In this document: one piece after another, positions 26,087 to 33,958 of the stretch
Numbering within the stretch: position 1 is the first letter of the stretch
Layout: the number at the start of each line of letters is the position of its first letter
Translations under genes and position numbers: made by a program
The notes under the pieces: model-generated
Database searches by the model: none
The model's input: the letters and a program-made list of their open reading frames with translations, nothing else
What the model was told of the DNA's origin: nothing
Assembly: GCF_036194065.1 (NCBI RefSeq)
Contig: NZ_CP108095.1
Coordinates: 4,464,001-4,528,000, forward strand
Source: Streptomyces sp. NBC_00239
GTDB taxonomy: Bacteria > Actinomycetota > Actinomycetes > Streptomycetales > Streptomycetaceae
DNA length: 64,000 bases
Direction of reading: 5' to 3'

Positions 26087-27025
26087 ATGCAGGAGCGGAC
26101 GACGGCGGCGCACGAGCGCGACTACCTGGCGGCCAGGTTCGAGGAGAACCGGGGCCACCTGCGAGCCGTGGCCTACCGGATGCTCGGCTCGGTGAGCGAA
26201 GCCGAGGACGCGGTCCAAGAGGCCTGGCTACGGATGGACCGCACCGACACCACCGATGTCGACAACCTCGGTGGCTGGCTGACGACCGTCGTCGGTCGCG
26301 TCTGCCTCGACCAGCTGCGCCGCCGCGCCTCCCGCCGCGAGGAGCCGCTGGACGGCTCCCCGACCGGCTACGGCGAGGCACCCGTACGGGTGCCCGAGCC
26401 GGTGCTCGGCCCGCTGGACCCCCCGCCCGGCCCGGAACAGGACGCGCTGATCGCGGACTCGGTGGGCCTCGCCCTGCTGGTGGTCCTGGAACAGCTCGCC
26501 CCGGCCGAGCGCCTGGCGTTCGTGCTGCACGACATGTTCGGGATGCCCTTCGAGGAGATCGCCCCCGTCGTGGACCGGACCCCCGCCGCGACCCGGCAGC
26601 TCGCCAGCCGGGCCCGGCGGCGGGTCCGGGGCGGCGCGCCCACCCCCGACGCCGACCTCGCCGTCCAGCGGGAGGCCGTCTCCGCCTTTCTCGCCGCCTC
26701 GCGCGAGGGTGACTTCGAGGGACTCCTGACCGTCCTGGACCCGGACGTACTGCTGCGCGTGGACCTCGGCCCGGGCTCCGGCGGCGCCTCCAAGCTGCTG
26801 CGCGGCGCGGCGGCGGTGGCCCGGCAGGCCCTCACCTTCGCGAAGCTGGGCGCCCTCGGGGTGCCCGCGATGGTCAACGGCGCGCCCGGGGTGGTCACGA
26901 TGCCCGGCGGTAAGCCGGGGGCGGTGCTGGGCTTCACGGTCAGCGGCGGCCGCATCGTGGAGATCGACATCCTGGCCGACCCCGAGCGGCTGGCGCGGCT
27001 CGACCTGACGTTCCTCGACGCCTGA
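26087..27025 (+). CDS. ECF41/SigJ-like RNA polymerase sigma factor
   Basis: A 312-residue extracytoplasmic-function sigma factor. Region 2 (FEENRGHLRAVAYRMLGSV, DAVQEAWLRM) and region 4 (LAPAERLAFVLHDMFGMPFE, PAATRQLASRARRRV) are clear, and an extra SnoaL-like C-terminal domain of about 110 residues follows. That layout defines ECF41, whose members are controlled by their own C-terminal domain rather than by an anti-sigma factor. The linker has VRVPEP, near the WLPEP motif of the group. ECF41 genes usually sit beside a carboxymuconolactone decarboxylase or oxidoreductase gene; none is adjacent here. Confidence 0.9.
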   Translation: MQERTTAAHERDYLAARFEENRGHLRAVAYRMLGSVSEAEDAVQEAWLRMDRTDTTDVDNLGGWLTTVVGRVCLDQLRRRASRREEPLDGSPTGYGEAPVRVPEPVLGPLDPPPGPEQDALIADSVGLALLVVLEQLAPAERLAFVLHDMFGMPFEEIAPVVDRTPAATRQLASRARRRVRGGAPTPDADLAVQREAVSAFLAASREGDFEGLLTVLDPDVLLRVDLGPGSGGASKLLRGAAAVARQALTFAKLGALGVPAMVNGAPGVVTMPGGKPGAVLGFTVSGGRIVEIDILADPERLARLDLTFLDA

Positions 27026-27071
27026 CCCCGCCGCCCGGTCCGCCCGGCCCGCCCGGGCCCCCTTGCTGTTT

Positions 27072-27119
27072 CCGCAGTGCCCGCAGTACCCGCAGTACCC
27101 GCAGTACCCGCAGTGCCCG
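27072..27119. repeat. 9-base tandem repeat (CCGCAGTAC)
   Basis: Five tandem units of CCGCAGTAC or CCGCAGTGC lie between the sigma factor gene and the methyltransferase promoter. No function is evident. Confidence 0.85.
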
Positions 27120-27146
27120 ACAACGCTCCGAGTAGGGTGACCGTAC

Positions 27147-27926
27147 GTGACGCTTTCCGATCTTTCTCCCGTGGTGACGGCCCTGCGCGCCGCCGGCTGT
27201 GTCTTCGCCGAGGACGAGGCCGAGCTGCTGGTTGCGGCCGCCGGGACATCCGAGGAACTCGACGCCCTGGTGGCGCGCCGGGTCATGGGCCATCCGCTGG
27301 AACACGTGGTCGGCTGGGCCGCGTTCTGCGGGCTGCGGATCGAGGTGGGCCCCGGGGTGTTCGTACCGCGGCGGCGCAGCGAGTTCCTGGTCGCGCAGGC
27401 GGCCGGGCTGGCCGGCCCCGGGTCGGTGGTCCTGGACCTGTGCTGCGGGGTCGGCGCGGTCGGCGCCGCGGTCGCCGCCGCCACCCCGGGGGTGGAGCTG
27501 CACGCCGCGGACATCGAGCCGGAGGCCGTCCGGTACGCGCGGCGCAACGTCGCGGCGGCGAGCGGCCGGGTCCACGAGGGCGACCTGTACGCGGCGCTGC
27601 CGCCGGGGCTGCGCGGCCGGGTGGACGTCCTCGTGGTCAACGCGCCGTACGTGCCCACCGGGGAGATCGGGCTGCTCCCGCCGGAGGCGCGCGAGTACGA
27701 GCCGCTGGTGGCGCTGGACGGGGGCGCGGACGGGCTCGCGGTGCAGCGGCGGGTGGCGGCGGGCGCGCCCGGGTGGCTGGCGCCGGGCGGCCGGCTGCTC
27801 ATCGAGACGAGCGGCCGTCAAGCTCCGCAGACGGCGGACGCGTTCGTGCGCGCCGGGCTGGCGGTGCGGGTGGTCTCATCTGAGGAGTACGCGGCGCACG
27901 TGGTGATCGGCACGAAGGAGAAGTAG
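27147..27926 (+). CDS. PrmC/HemK-like protein-(glutamine) methyltransferase
   Basis: A 259-residue class I methyltransferase. The helical N-domain has the RVMGHPLEHVVG segment seen in PrmC, then GVFVPRRRSEFLV, SAM motif I LDLCCGVGAVGAAV, and motif IV VNAPYVP. PrmC proper has NPPY; the alanine here marks the actinobacterial paralogue usually named 'putative protein N(5)-glutamine methyltransferase', so the substrate may not be a release factor. TAGGGT about 9 bases before the GTG suggests a leaderless message. The next gene starts directly after its stop codon. Confidence 0.88.
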   Translation: MTLSDLSPVVTALRAAGCVFAEDEAELLVAAAGTSEELDALVARRVMGHPLEHVVGWAAFCGLRIEVGPGVFVPRRRSEFLVAQAAGLAGPGSVVLDLCCGVGAVGAAVAAATPGVELHAADIEPEAVRYARRNVAAASGRVHEGDLYAALPPGLRGRVDVLVVNAPYVPTGEIGLLPPEAREYEPLVALDGGADGLAVQRRVAAGAPGWLAPGGRLLIETSGRQAPQTADAFVRAGLAVRVVSSEEYAAHVVIGTKEK

Positions 27927-28478
27927 TTGCACAGCATCGAGTTCTTCGTCTGTCCGCAGCGGGTGGACTGGACGGAGGAGGATCCGGTCGGCGACTGGCT
28001 GTGGGGGATCCGGGTGGACGGGGTCGACCTGCGGGCGGTGGCCGCGGACGCCACGCGGGAGCGGTGGACGGCGGAGCTGGCCGAGAGCGAGCCGGACCTG
28101 ACGGACGCGGCGCGGGAGCGCATCGTGCTGGGGCAGCACGCCGGGCTGTCCGAGGAGGACCTGGTCTCGCCGGCCGACCACTTCACGGGCCGGTCCGCCG
28201 AGTGGTTCGCCGAGGCGGGCGACGACCGGACGGTGCTGCTGGGCTGCCGGTGCGGGGTGTGGGCGTGCTGGCCGCTGTGCGCGCGGCTCACGGTGGACGC
28301 GGACACGGTGACCTGGTCGGGCTTCCTGCAGCCGTACCGCCGCGAGGAGTGGGGCGAGCTCCCGATCGGGCCGTACGTCTTCGAACGGACGGCGTACGAG
28401 AAGGCCCTCGCGCACCCGACCCGGCTGACGTCGGACCCGCTGGCCGAGGCGCTCCGCGAGCCGGACGAGGACGCGTAG
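27927..28478 (+). CDS. Conserved hypothetical protein with CxC-x5-C-x3-C cluster
   Basis: A 183-residue protein of unknown function. It starts at a TTG directly after the methyltransferase stop (TAG TTG) with AAGGAGAAG as the ribosome site, so the two genes are translationally coupled. It is acidic and Trp-rich, with FVCPQRVDW at the start and a central CRCGVWACWPLC cluster that could bind zinc. I recognise no family. Pairing with a methyltransferase is the only functional hint. Confidence 0.8.
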   Translation: MHSIEFFVCPQRVDWTEEDPVGDWLWGIRVDGVDLRAVAADATRERWTAELAESEPDLTDAARERIVLGQHAGLSEEDLVSPADHFTGRSAEWFAEAGDDRTVLLGCRCGVWACWPLCARLTVDADTVTWSGFLQPYRREEWGELPIGPYVFERTAYEKALAHPTRLTSDPLAEALREPDEDA

Positions 28479-28484
28479 GAAGCC

Positions 28485-28508
28485 TTTTGCAAGCGTCTGC
28501 TTGCAAAA
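28485..28508. promoter_or_regulatory. 24-base palindrome, probable operator of the HTH gene
   Basis: The arms TTTTGCAAGC and GCTTGCAAAA are perfect inverted copies separated by GTCT, 28 bases upstream of the HTH gene start. A related partial site (TTAGCAAGG) follows at once. The symmetry and AT-rich ends in a GC-rich genome suggest a protein-binding site, most simply for the adjacent HTH regulator acting on its own gene. Confidence 0.75.
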
Positions 28509-28535
28509 GTTAGCAAGGTGGGGGAGGATCGGCGC

Positions 28536-28985
28536 ATGGGAACGCTCAACGTCGGCAATCTCGGCGAGTACCTGCGGGAGCAGCGCCGCCAGGCACAGCT
28601 CTCGCTGCGGCAGCTGGCCGACGCGGCGGGCGTCTCGAACCCGTACCTCAGCCAGATCGAGCGGGGGCTGCGCAAGCCGAGCGCGGACATCCTCCAGCAG
28701 CTGGCCAAAGCGCTGCGGATCTCCGCCGAGACGCTGTACGTACGGGCCGGGATACTCGACGAGCGCGAGCCGGACGAGGTGGAGACCCGTGCCGCCATCC
28801 TCGCCGACCCGTCGATCAACGAACGGCAGAAGCAGGTGCTCCTGCAGATCTACGAGTCGTTCCGCAAGGAGAGCGCCCTGGAGACCGCTGCCGGCGACGG
28901 CGACGGCGGCGCAGCCCCCAGCGGTGACACCCCCGGTGGCACCGACGGCGACACCGATGGCGCGGACACCACGAAAACGAACTGA
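28536..28985 (+). CDS. XRE-family HTH regulator
   Basis: A 149-residue regulator. An N-terminal XRE/Cro helix-turn-helix spans about residues 9-68 (LGEYLREQRRQAQLSLRQLA, VSNPYLSQIERGLRKPS, then ILQQLAKALRISAETLYV). A helical middle segment follows, and the last 35 residues are a disordered Gly/Asp/Thr tail. GGGGGAGG precedes the ATG. It lies 23 bases upstream of the HBHA-like gene and likely shares its transcript; the palindrome upstream is the probable control site. No ligand is evident. Confidence 0.92.
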   Translation: MGTLNVGNLGEYLREQRRQAQLSLRQLADAAGVSNPYLSQIERGLRKPSADILQQLAKALRISAETLYVRAGILDEREPDEVETRAAILADPSINERQKQVLLQIYESFRKESALETAAGDGDGGAAPSGDTPGGTDGDTDGADTTKTN

Positions 28986-29008
28986 ACTGCGATCCGGGAG
29001 GACCAGTC

Positions 29009-29605
29009 ATGGCCATCACCGATGACCTGCGCAAGACCCTCACCGACCCCACTCCCCTCTACTTCGCCGCCGGTACGGCCGACCTCGCCGTGCAGCGGGC
29101 CAAGAAGGTGCCGGCGCTGATCGACCAGCTGCGGGCCGAGGCCCCGGCGCGCATCGACGCCGTGCGCAACACCGACCCCAAGGCGGTCCAGGAGAAGGCC
29201 AAGGAGGCCCAGGCCGCCGTCACGGCCAAGGTCACCGAGGTCATCGGCGCCTTCGACGCCGACCTGAAGAAGCTGGGCGAGCAGGCCCAGGACCTGGCGC
29301 TGCGCTCGGTCGGCGTGGCCGCCGAGTACGCGGTGCGCGCCAAGGAGACGTACGACAAGGTCGCCGAGCACGGCGAGCAGGCCGTGCGGCAGTGGCGCGG
29401 CGAGATGGCCGACGAGATCGTCGACATCGCCGACGCGGTCGACGCCGGGCCCCCGGCCGCGACCTCCGAGGCCGCCGCCGAGCCCGGGGCGTCCGAGGCG
29501 GCCGCCTCCGACGAGGCGCCGGCGAAGCCCGCCGCCCGGAAGACCGCCACCCGCAAGCCCGCCGCGAAGAAGGCCGCCCCGGCCGAGCCCGCGGACCAGA
29601 GCTGA
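29009..29605 (+). CDS. Heparin-binding hemagglutinin (HBHA)-like coiled-coil protein
   Basis: A 198-residue protein without a signal peptide. Residues 1 to about 145 are a long amphipathic alpha-helix rich in Ala, Lys and Glu (VQEKAKEAQAAVTAKVTEVI, KETYDKVAEHGEQAV), and the last 50 residues are a Lys/Ala/Pro-rich tail (ARKTATRKPAAKKAAPAEP). The layout matches mycobacterial HBHA, an adhesin also linked to lipid droplets and envelope. In Streptomyces the function is unclear. It follows an XRE regulator by 23 bases, and GGGAGG gives a good ribosome site. Confidence 0.85.
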   Translation: MAITDDLRKTLTDPTPLYFAAGTADLAVQRAKKVPALIDQLRAEAPARIDAVRNTDPKAVQEKAKEAQAAVTAKVTEVIGAFDADLKKLGEQAQDLALRSVGVAAEYAVRAKETYDKVAEHGEQAVRQWRGEMADEIVDIADAVDAGPPAATSEAAAEPGASEAAASDEAPAKPAARKTATRKPAAKKAAPAEPADQS

Positions 29606-29739
29606 CCGGCTGACATGCGGCACGCGGACCGGGCACCCGGGCGGGGGTCCGGTTCGTTGGCCCGTCAGCGGGTAACTTGGCCGCTGGGCCGGGCGACGGC
29701 CCTGACGGTCCGATCCACGACGACGAAGCTGGTGCCGGG

Positions 29740-30078
29740 ATGTTGATGCAGAAGTTCGACTCGCTCCTCGCGACGCTGCTGTACTTCGGCACGCTCGTGC
29801 CCGCCGTCATCGCGCTCGTCCTCGCCGCCACGTCCCGCGAGGACGCGTTCCGGGCCGCGGGCAAGCAGACCAAGCCGTTCTGGCTGATCATGCTCGGCAT
29901 CACGGTCCTGGTGGACATGTTCCTCGGGATGCTGTTCCTGCAGATCGCCGGGCTGATCGCGACCATCGTCTTCTTCGTGGACGTGCGGCCGGCGCTGCGG
30001 CAGGTCTCGGGCGGCGGCCCGCGCCGCGGCGGCAGCAGCAGCGACGGCCCGTACGGTCCCTACAACGGCGGGCGCTGA
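29740..30078 (+). CDS. DUF2516 membrane protein
   Basis: A 112-residue membrane protein with three hydrophobic segments (LLATLLYFGTLVPAVIALVL, PFWLIMLGITVLVDMFLG, LQIAGLIATIVFFVDV), the second preceded by the family motif GKQTKPFW, and a disordered Gly/Ser-rich end. It matches DUF2516, an actinobacterial family without known function. The ATG at 29740 was preferred over the open frame upstream; ATG at 29746 is possible. Its last 19 bases overlap the end of the convergent phosphatase gene. Confidence 0.87.
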   Translation: MLMQKFDSLLATLLYFGTLVPAVIALVLAATSREDAFRAAGKQTKPFWLIMLGITVLVDMFLGMLFLQIAGLIATIVFFVDVRPALRQVSGGGPRRGGSSSDGPYGPYNGGR

Positions 30079-31322
30079 CCGCCCGCCACCCGGTCCAGCA
30101 GGACCACGGCCACGTCGTCCGTGAGCTCGCCGCCGTTGAGGCGGCGGGCCTCCGTGACGGCCGCCTCCAGCAGCGCCTCGCCGCTGAGCGCCCGCTCCAG
30201 GTGCCGGTTGATCATCTCGACCATGCCGTCCTGGCCCAGCCGCTCGCGGCCCTTGCCGATCCGGCCCTCGATCAGGCCGTCCGTGTAGAGCATCAGGCTC
30301 CAGGTGCCGCCCAGCTCGACCTGGCGGCGCGGCCAGCGGGCCCGCGGCAGCAGGCCGAGCGCCGGGCCGCTGTTCTCGTACGGGAGCAGCTGCGCGCGTC
30401 GGCCGGGACGGGCGATCAGCGGGGCCGGGTGGCCGGCCAGGCACAGTCCGGCGCGGCGGCCGTCGGGGGCGATGTCCACCGTGCAGAGCGTCGCGAAGAT
30501 CTCCTCGTTGGGCCGCTCCACCTCCAGCACCTCCTGGAGGGTGGCGAGCAGCTCGTCGCCGCACAGCCCGGCCAGGGTGAGCGCCCGCCAGGCGATCCGC
30601 AGCTCCACGCCGAGCGCCGCCTCGTCCGGGCCGTGCCCGCAGACGTCGCCGATCATCGCGTGGACGGTGCCGTCCGGGGTGCGCACCGTGTCGTAGAAGT
30701 CCCCGCCGAGCAGCGCGCGGCTGCGGCCGGGGCGGTAGCGGGCCGCGAAGCGCAGGTCCGAGCCCTCCAGCAGCGGGGTGGGCAGCAGGCCGCGTTCCAG
30801 GCGGGCGTTCTCCTGGGCCCGCAGTTTCGATTCTGCAAGCTTGTACTGGGCGATGTCGGCACGCTTGCGCTCCACCGCGTACCGGATGGCGCGGCTCAGC
30901 AGCCGGCCGTCGAGCTCGTCCCGGTGGAGGTAGTCCTGGGCGCCGACCCGGACCGCCTCCGCGGCGCGCTCGGCGTCGGCCTCGGAGGTCAGGACGAGCA
31001 CCGCGTGGCGCGGGGCGATCCGGAGCACCTGGCGCAGCGTGGCCAGCTCGTCGACGGCCGTGTCGGCGGCGGCGCCGGCCGGCAGGGACAGGTCGAGCAG
31101 GATGCAGTGCACGTCGTGCGTCAGCAGCCGCGCGGCCTCGGTGAGGTTGCGCGCGGTGCGGATCCGGATGCGGTTGCCCTCGCCGTCGAGCATCTCGGGG
31201 ACGGTGAGGCCGCCGGCCGGGTCGTCCTCGATCACCAGCAGGGTAAGAGAGTGCGGGGGCAGACCGGCCTGACCGCTCTCCGCGGCCGGGGTATCCCTCT
31301 GCCGCGGTACGGGTACGGGCAT
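30060..31322 (-). CDS. Response-receiver fused to PP2C/SpoIIE phosphatase
   Basis: A 420-residue RsbU-like signalling protein. Residues 26-155 are a receiver domain with LLVIEDDP, the phospho-aspartate in CILLDLSLPAGA and a DYLHRDEL segment in which the usual lysine motif is altered. After a short coiled coil, residues 175-415 form a PP2C/SpoIIE phosphatase with ALLGGDFYDTV, MIGDVCGHGPDEAALG, LYTDGLIEGR and TDDVAVVLL, so the metal-binding aspartates are present. Such proteins dephosphorylate an anti-anti-sigma factor in a partner-switching cascade. No anti-sigma genes are nearby, so the partner is unknown. Confidence 0.92.
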   Translation of the reverse strand: MPVPVPRQRDTPAAESGQAGLPPHSLTLLVIEDDPAGGLTVPEMLDGEGNRIRIRTARNLTEAARLLTHDVHCILLDLSLPAGAAADTAVDELATLRQVLRIAPRHAVLVLTSEADAERAAEAVRVGAQDYLHRDELDGRLLSRAIRYAVERKRADIAQYKLAESKLRAQENARLERGLLPTPLLEGSDLRFAARYRPGRSRALLGGDFYDTVRTPDGTVHAMIGDVCGHGPDEAALGVELRIAWRALTLAGLCGDELLATLQEVLEVERPNEEIFATLCTVDIAPDGRRAGLCLAGHPAPLIARPGRRAQLLPYENSGPALGLLPRARWPRRQVELGGTWSLMLYTDGLIEGRIGKGRERLGQDGMVEMINRHLERALSGEALLEAAVTEARRLNGGELTDDVAVVLLDRVAGGQRPPL

Positions 31323-31634
31323 CGTCTGGGTTCCTTCCCTCCCCCCGAGGGTGCGGTGGTGCGCGGAACGGCACCCCGCCAGACGGGGACCATAGCGTTA
31401 CCGGCCGCGGAATCGGAATGGCGTGACGGGCCGGGCCGGTGGCATATGCCGAAATCCTGGGGGAAAGCTCGCGTACCGGGATGACGAACATCACGCCGGA
31501 CACCGGGGCGATCCCTCCCCCGCCCGTGCCGACGCCGTTGCCGTTGCCGATGCCGCCGGCGCCTGAGGTGGTCCGCGGCCTGCGCGGGCCACATCCCAGC
31601 CCCGCCGGTGCTTGAGGCGGGCACTCGGGCAACT

Positions 31635-31753
31635 TCCAGCCTCGCCGGCGTTTGAGGCGCGGGGTCTGGGGCGGAGCCCCAGAAGGGCAACCCGGCTGAC
31701 GCCGGGCACCGGGCTCCGCCCGGACCCGCGCCTCAAACGCCGGCGAGGCTGGA
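31635..31753. repeat. Dispersed long palindromic repeat, copy 2
   Basis: A perfect 29-base inverted repeat (31635-31663 with 31725-31753) encloses two smaller hairpins. The arm core CGCCGGCGTTTGAGGCGC is the same as in the copy at 25782. A partial copy, CCCAGCCCCGCCGGTGCTTG, lies at about 31595. The whole gap 31323-31907 holds this, the 31-base tandem array and the phosphatase promoter region. Confidence 0.9.
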
Positions 31754-31878
31754 GGTCGCGCCCCAGGGCATCGGCGAGGCTGGAGGTTGCGCCCCAGGGC
31801 ATCGGCGAGGCTGGAGGTTGCGCCCCAGGGCATCGGCGAGGCTGGAGGTCGCGCCCCAGCGCATCGGCAAGGCCGAGG
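31741..31878. repeat. 31-base tandem repeat, four copies plus a partial
   Basis: Units start at 31741, 31772, 31803 and 31834, each beginning CGGCGAGGCTGGAGGT, with a decayed fifth start at 31865. They differ by single T/C or G/C changes. The unit begins inside the right arm of the palindromic element, so the array seems to have grown out of it. It ends 30 bases from the NlpC gene stop. Confidence 0.92.
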
Positions 31879-31907
31879 TGGCCCCCGGGGCGTCGGGGGC
31901 GTGGGGG

Positions 31908-32951
31908 TTAGGCGTCCGGGCGGACCACCGCGCGGATCGGCATGGAGCCCGCGCCGGCGATCGTGATGTTCCGCCCCGGCCGCGGCGCATGCACCATCGC
32001 GCCGTCCCCTATGTACATGGCCACATGACTCGCATCGGCGAAGTAGATGATCAGATCGCCCGGCCGCATGTCCTTGACCGCCACCTTCGGCAACAGCCGC
32101 AACTGCTCCTGCGAGGTCCGCGGGATCGTCCGCCCCGCGGCCAGCCACGCCTGCGAGGTGAGCCCCGAGCAGTCGTACGAGTTCGGCCCCTCGTCGCCCC
32201 ACCCGTACGGCTTGCCGATCTGCGCCGTCGCGTACTGCACGGCCCGCTTCCCGGCGTCGGTCGCCTTGCCGTTGACGTCCTTCAGGGCGCCCGTCTTGAG
32301 CCAGTCGTCCTGCGCCCGGTACTGGGCCTCGCGCTCCAACTGGAGCAGCCGGGCCTTCTCCTCGGCCTCCAGCCGGTTCTCCAGCAGTTCGGCGGCCTTG
32401 ATCTTCTCGGCGACCCGCTTCTTCGCGGCGTCCTTCTTCAGCCGGTTGGCCTCGAGCGTCTGCCAGTGGACGCTGGCGTCCCTCGCGTACTGCTTCAAGT
32501 CGTTCTGCGTGCGGTCCAGTTCGCTGAGCATGCCCTTGGTGGCGCGCTCGCCCTGGCGGAGCAGGCCCGCGCTGTCGAGGAACTGGTTGGGGGTGGGGCT
32601 GAGCGCCAGCCGCGCGGCCGGCGGCAGCCCGCCGGTGCGGTACTGGGCCCGCGCCGCGGCACCCGCCCGGTTCTTCAGGTCGGCGATCCGCGCCTGCCCG
32701 GCGACGATCTGCTTGGCGAGGGCGACCAGCTGGTCCGACTGCCGCTTCGCCTCTTCCTCGGCGAGGTTGTACGCGTCCGTGGCCGCGGCGGCCTGGTGGT
32801 ACAGGTCCTCTATCTCCTTGCGCACCTGCTCAAGGGCGGGACTCGGGGTCGGCTCCGGCTTCAGCGGCGCGGCATGCGCGAGCCCCGGGCTGCACAGCAC
32901 GGCCATGGCGCAGATGAGAGTGAGTGCGGCGGCGCCGCGCCTTCGGTTCAC
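31908..32951 (-). CDS. Secreted NlpC/P60 peptidoglycan hydrolase (RipA-like)
   Basis: A 347-residue exported endopeptidase expected to cut peptide stems in peptidoglycan. It has a signal peptide (residues 1-27, ending AHA), a long coiled-coil region (about 40-220; LEQVRKEIEDLYHQAAAATD) and a C-terminal NlpC/P60 domain with catalytic Cys in NSYDCSGLTSQAW, His in DASHVAMYIG and a third polar residue in GAMVHAPRPG. The coiled coil in such proteins restrains the active site or binds FtsEX-like partners. In Streptomyces some NlpC genes have c-di-AMP riboswitches upstream; I could not recognise one in 32952-33139. Confidence 0.94.
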   Translation of the reverse strand: MNRRRGAAALTLICAMAVLCSPGLAHAAPLKPEPTPSPALEQVRKEIEDLYHQAAAATDAYNLAEEEAKRQSDQLVALAKQIVAGQARIADLKNRAGAAARAQYRTGGLPPAARLALSPTPNQFLDSAGLLRQGERATKGMLSELDRTQNDLKQYARDASVHWQTLEANRLKKDAAKKRVAEKIKAAELLENRLEAEEKARLLQLEREAQYRAQDDWLKTGALKDVNGKATDAGKRAVQYATAQIGKPYGWGDEGPNSYDCSGLTSQAWLAAGRTIPRTSQEQLRLLPKVAVKDMRPGDLIIYFADASHVAMYIGDGAMVHAPRPGRNITIAGAGSMPIRAVVRPDA

Positions 32952-33139
32952 TGTCCCCCCAGCGAAAGTTCCGGTCGTCAGAGGGCGACACAGCTGATTT
33001 ACCGTCAGTAACTTGATGTCGCCTTCGGGATGGTGTCACGAGTCGGCGAATTGCGACACCCCCGCCCGGGCGCTTTGTGGACAACGACCCCAACGTGCGT
33101 CAGCGGTTCGCCTGTTCGTCCCCCGAAGGGGTTGCTCCG

Positions 33140-33958
33140 CTATCCGTCGGCAGGTCGCAGCGCGTCCCAGCGGACCGTCAGCTCGCCCTGCCGCCACCGC
33201 CGCGGGCCGTCGGCGAGAGGCCAGTCGACCGCCAGGGAACGTGCCGTACGGATCCACCGCTGCCGCGCGCCGAGCGAGGCGTACGGGGCCGCGGCCGCCC
33301 ACGCCCGGTCGAAGTCGCGCAGGAAGGCGTGCACCGGCTCGCCCGGCACATTGCGGTGGATGAGCGCCTTAGGGAGCCGCTCGGCGAGGTCCGAGGGGCG
33401 CTCCAGGGAGCCCAGCCGGGTCGCGAACGTCACCGTGCGCGCCCCTTCGGGCCCCAACGCGACCCACACGTGGCGGCGTCCGATCTCGTCGCAGGTCCCC
33501 TCGACCAGCAGCCCGCCCGGGGCCAGCCGGGCGCACAGCCGTGCCCAGACCGCCGCCACCTGCTCCTCGTCGTACTGGCGCAGCACGTTCGCGGCCCGGA
33601 TCAGGGCCGGCCGCTCGCCGCCGTCCAGCGGCACCTCGAAGCCGCCGTGCCGGAAGGACAGCCCGTCCCGCTCGTACGGCCGGGCGCCGGCGACCCGGGC
33701 CGGTTCGATCTCGATGCCGACCACCCGGACGGCCGGTGCGGCGGCCCGCAGCCGGGTCAGCAGTTCCACGGCGGTCCAGGGCGCCGCCCCGTAACCGAGG
33801 TCGACGGCGACCGGCGCGTCGGCGCGGCGCAGCGCGGCTCCGTGGGTGGCGGCGATCCAGCGGTCCATGCGGCGCAGCCGGTTCGGGTTGGTGGTCCCGC
33901 GCGTGACCGTGCCGACGGGGCGGCCGGGGGGAGGGGCGGGGGTGCTGCGGGGGGCCAT
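33140..33958 (-). CDS. Class I SAM-dependent methyltransferase
   Basis: A 272-residue protein with a Rossmann SAM-binding pattern: VAVDLGYGAAPWTAVELL is motif I, VVGIEIEPARV the acidic end of strand 2, and LIRAANVLRQY and LAPGGLLVEGTCDEIGRR later motifs. The substrate is unknown. The N-terminus GTTNPNRLRRMDRW is conserved in a Streptomyces-wide group as I remember it. A short CCCC/GGGG hairpin at 33121-33131 just after the stop may end transcription. The start at 33958 lies 318 bases from the divergent mshA start. Confidence 0.86.
   Translation of the reverse strand: MAPRSTPAPPPGRPVGTVTRGTTNPNRLRRMDRWIAATHGAALRRADAPVAVDLGYGAAPWTAVELLTRLRAAAPAVRVVGIEIEPARVAGARPYERDGLSFRHGGFEVPLDGGERPALIRAANVLRQYDEEQVAAVWARLCARLAPGGLLVEGTCDEIGRRHVWVALGPEGARTVTFATRLGSLERPSDLAERLPKALIHRNVPGEPVHAFLRDFDRAWAAAAPYASLGARQRWIRTARSLAVDWPLADGPRRWRQGELTVRWDALRPADG

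Noticed and set aside
24377..27025. 882-codon frame crossing the acetyltransferase gene, the repeat region and the sigma factor
   Set aside because: Only its last 312 codons are real (the sigma factor); the rest is an out-of-frame reading of the acetyltransferase gene and repeats.
27072..27119. Operator array for the methyltransferase gene
   Set aside because: The units are simple 9-base slippage repeats without symmetry; no reason to call binding sites.
31741..31878. CRISPR array
   Set aside because: The 31-base units are contiguous with no variable spacers between them and no cas genes nearby.
32952..33139. Possible c-di-AMP (ydaO) riboswitch upstream of the NlpC/P60 gene
   Set aside because: Such riboswitches precede some Streptomyces cell-wall hydrolase genes, but I could not align the conserved motif strings here. 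A covariance-model search would settle it.
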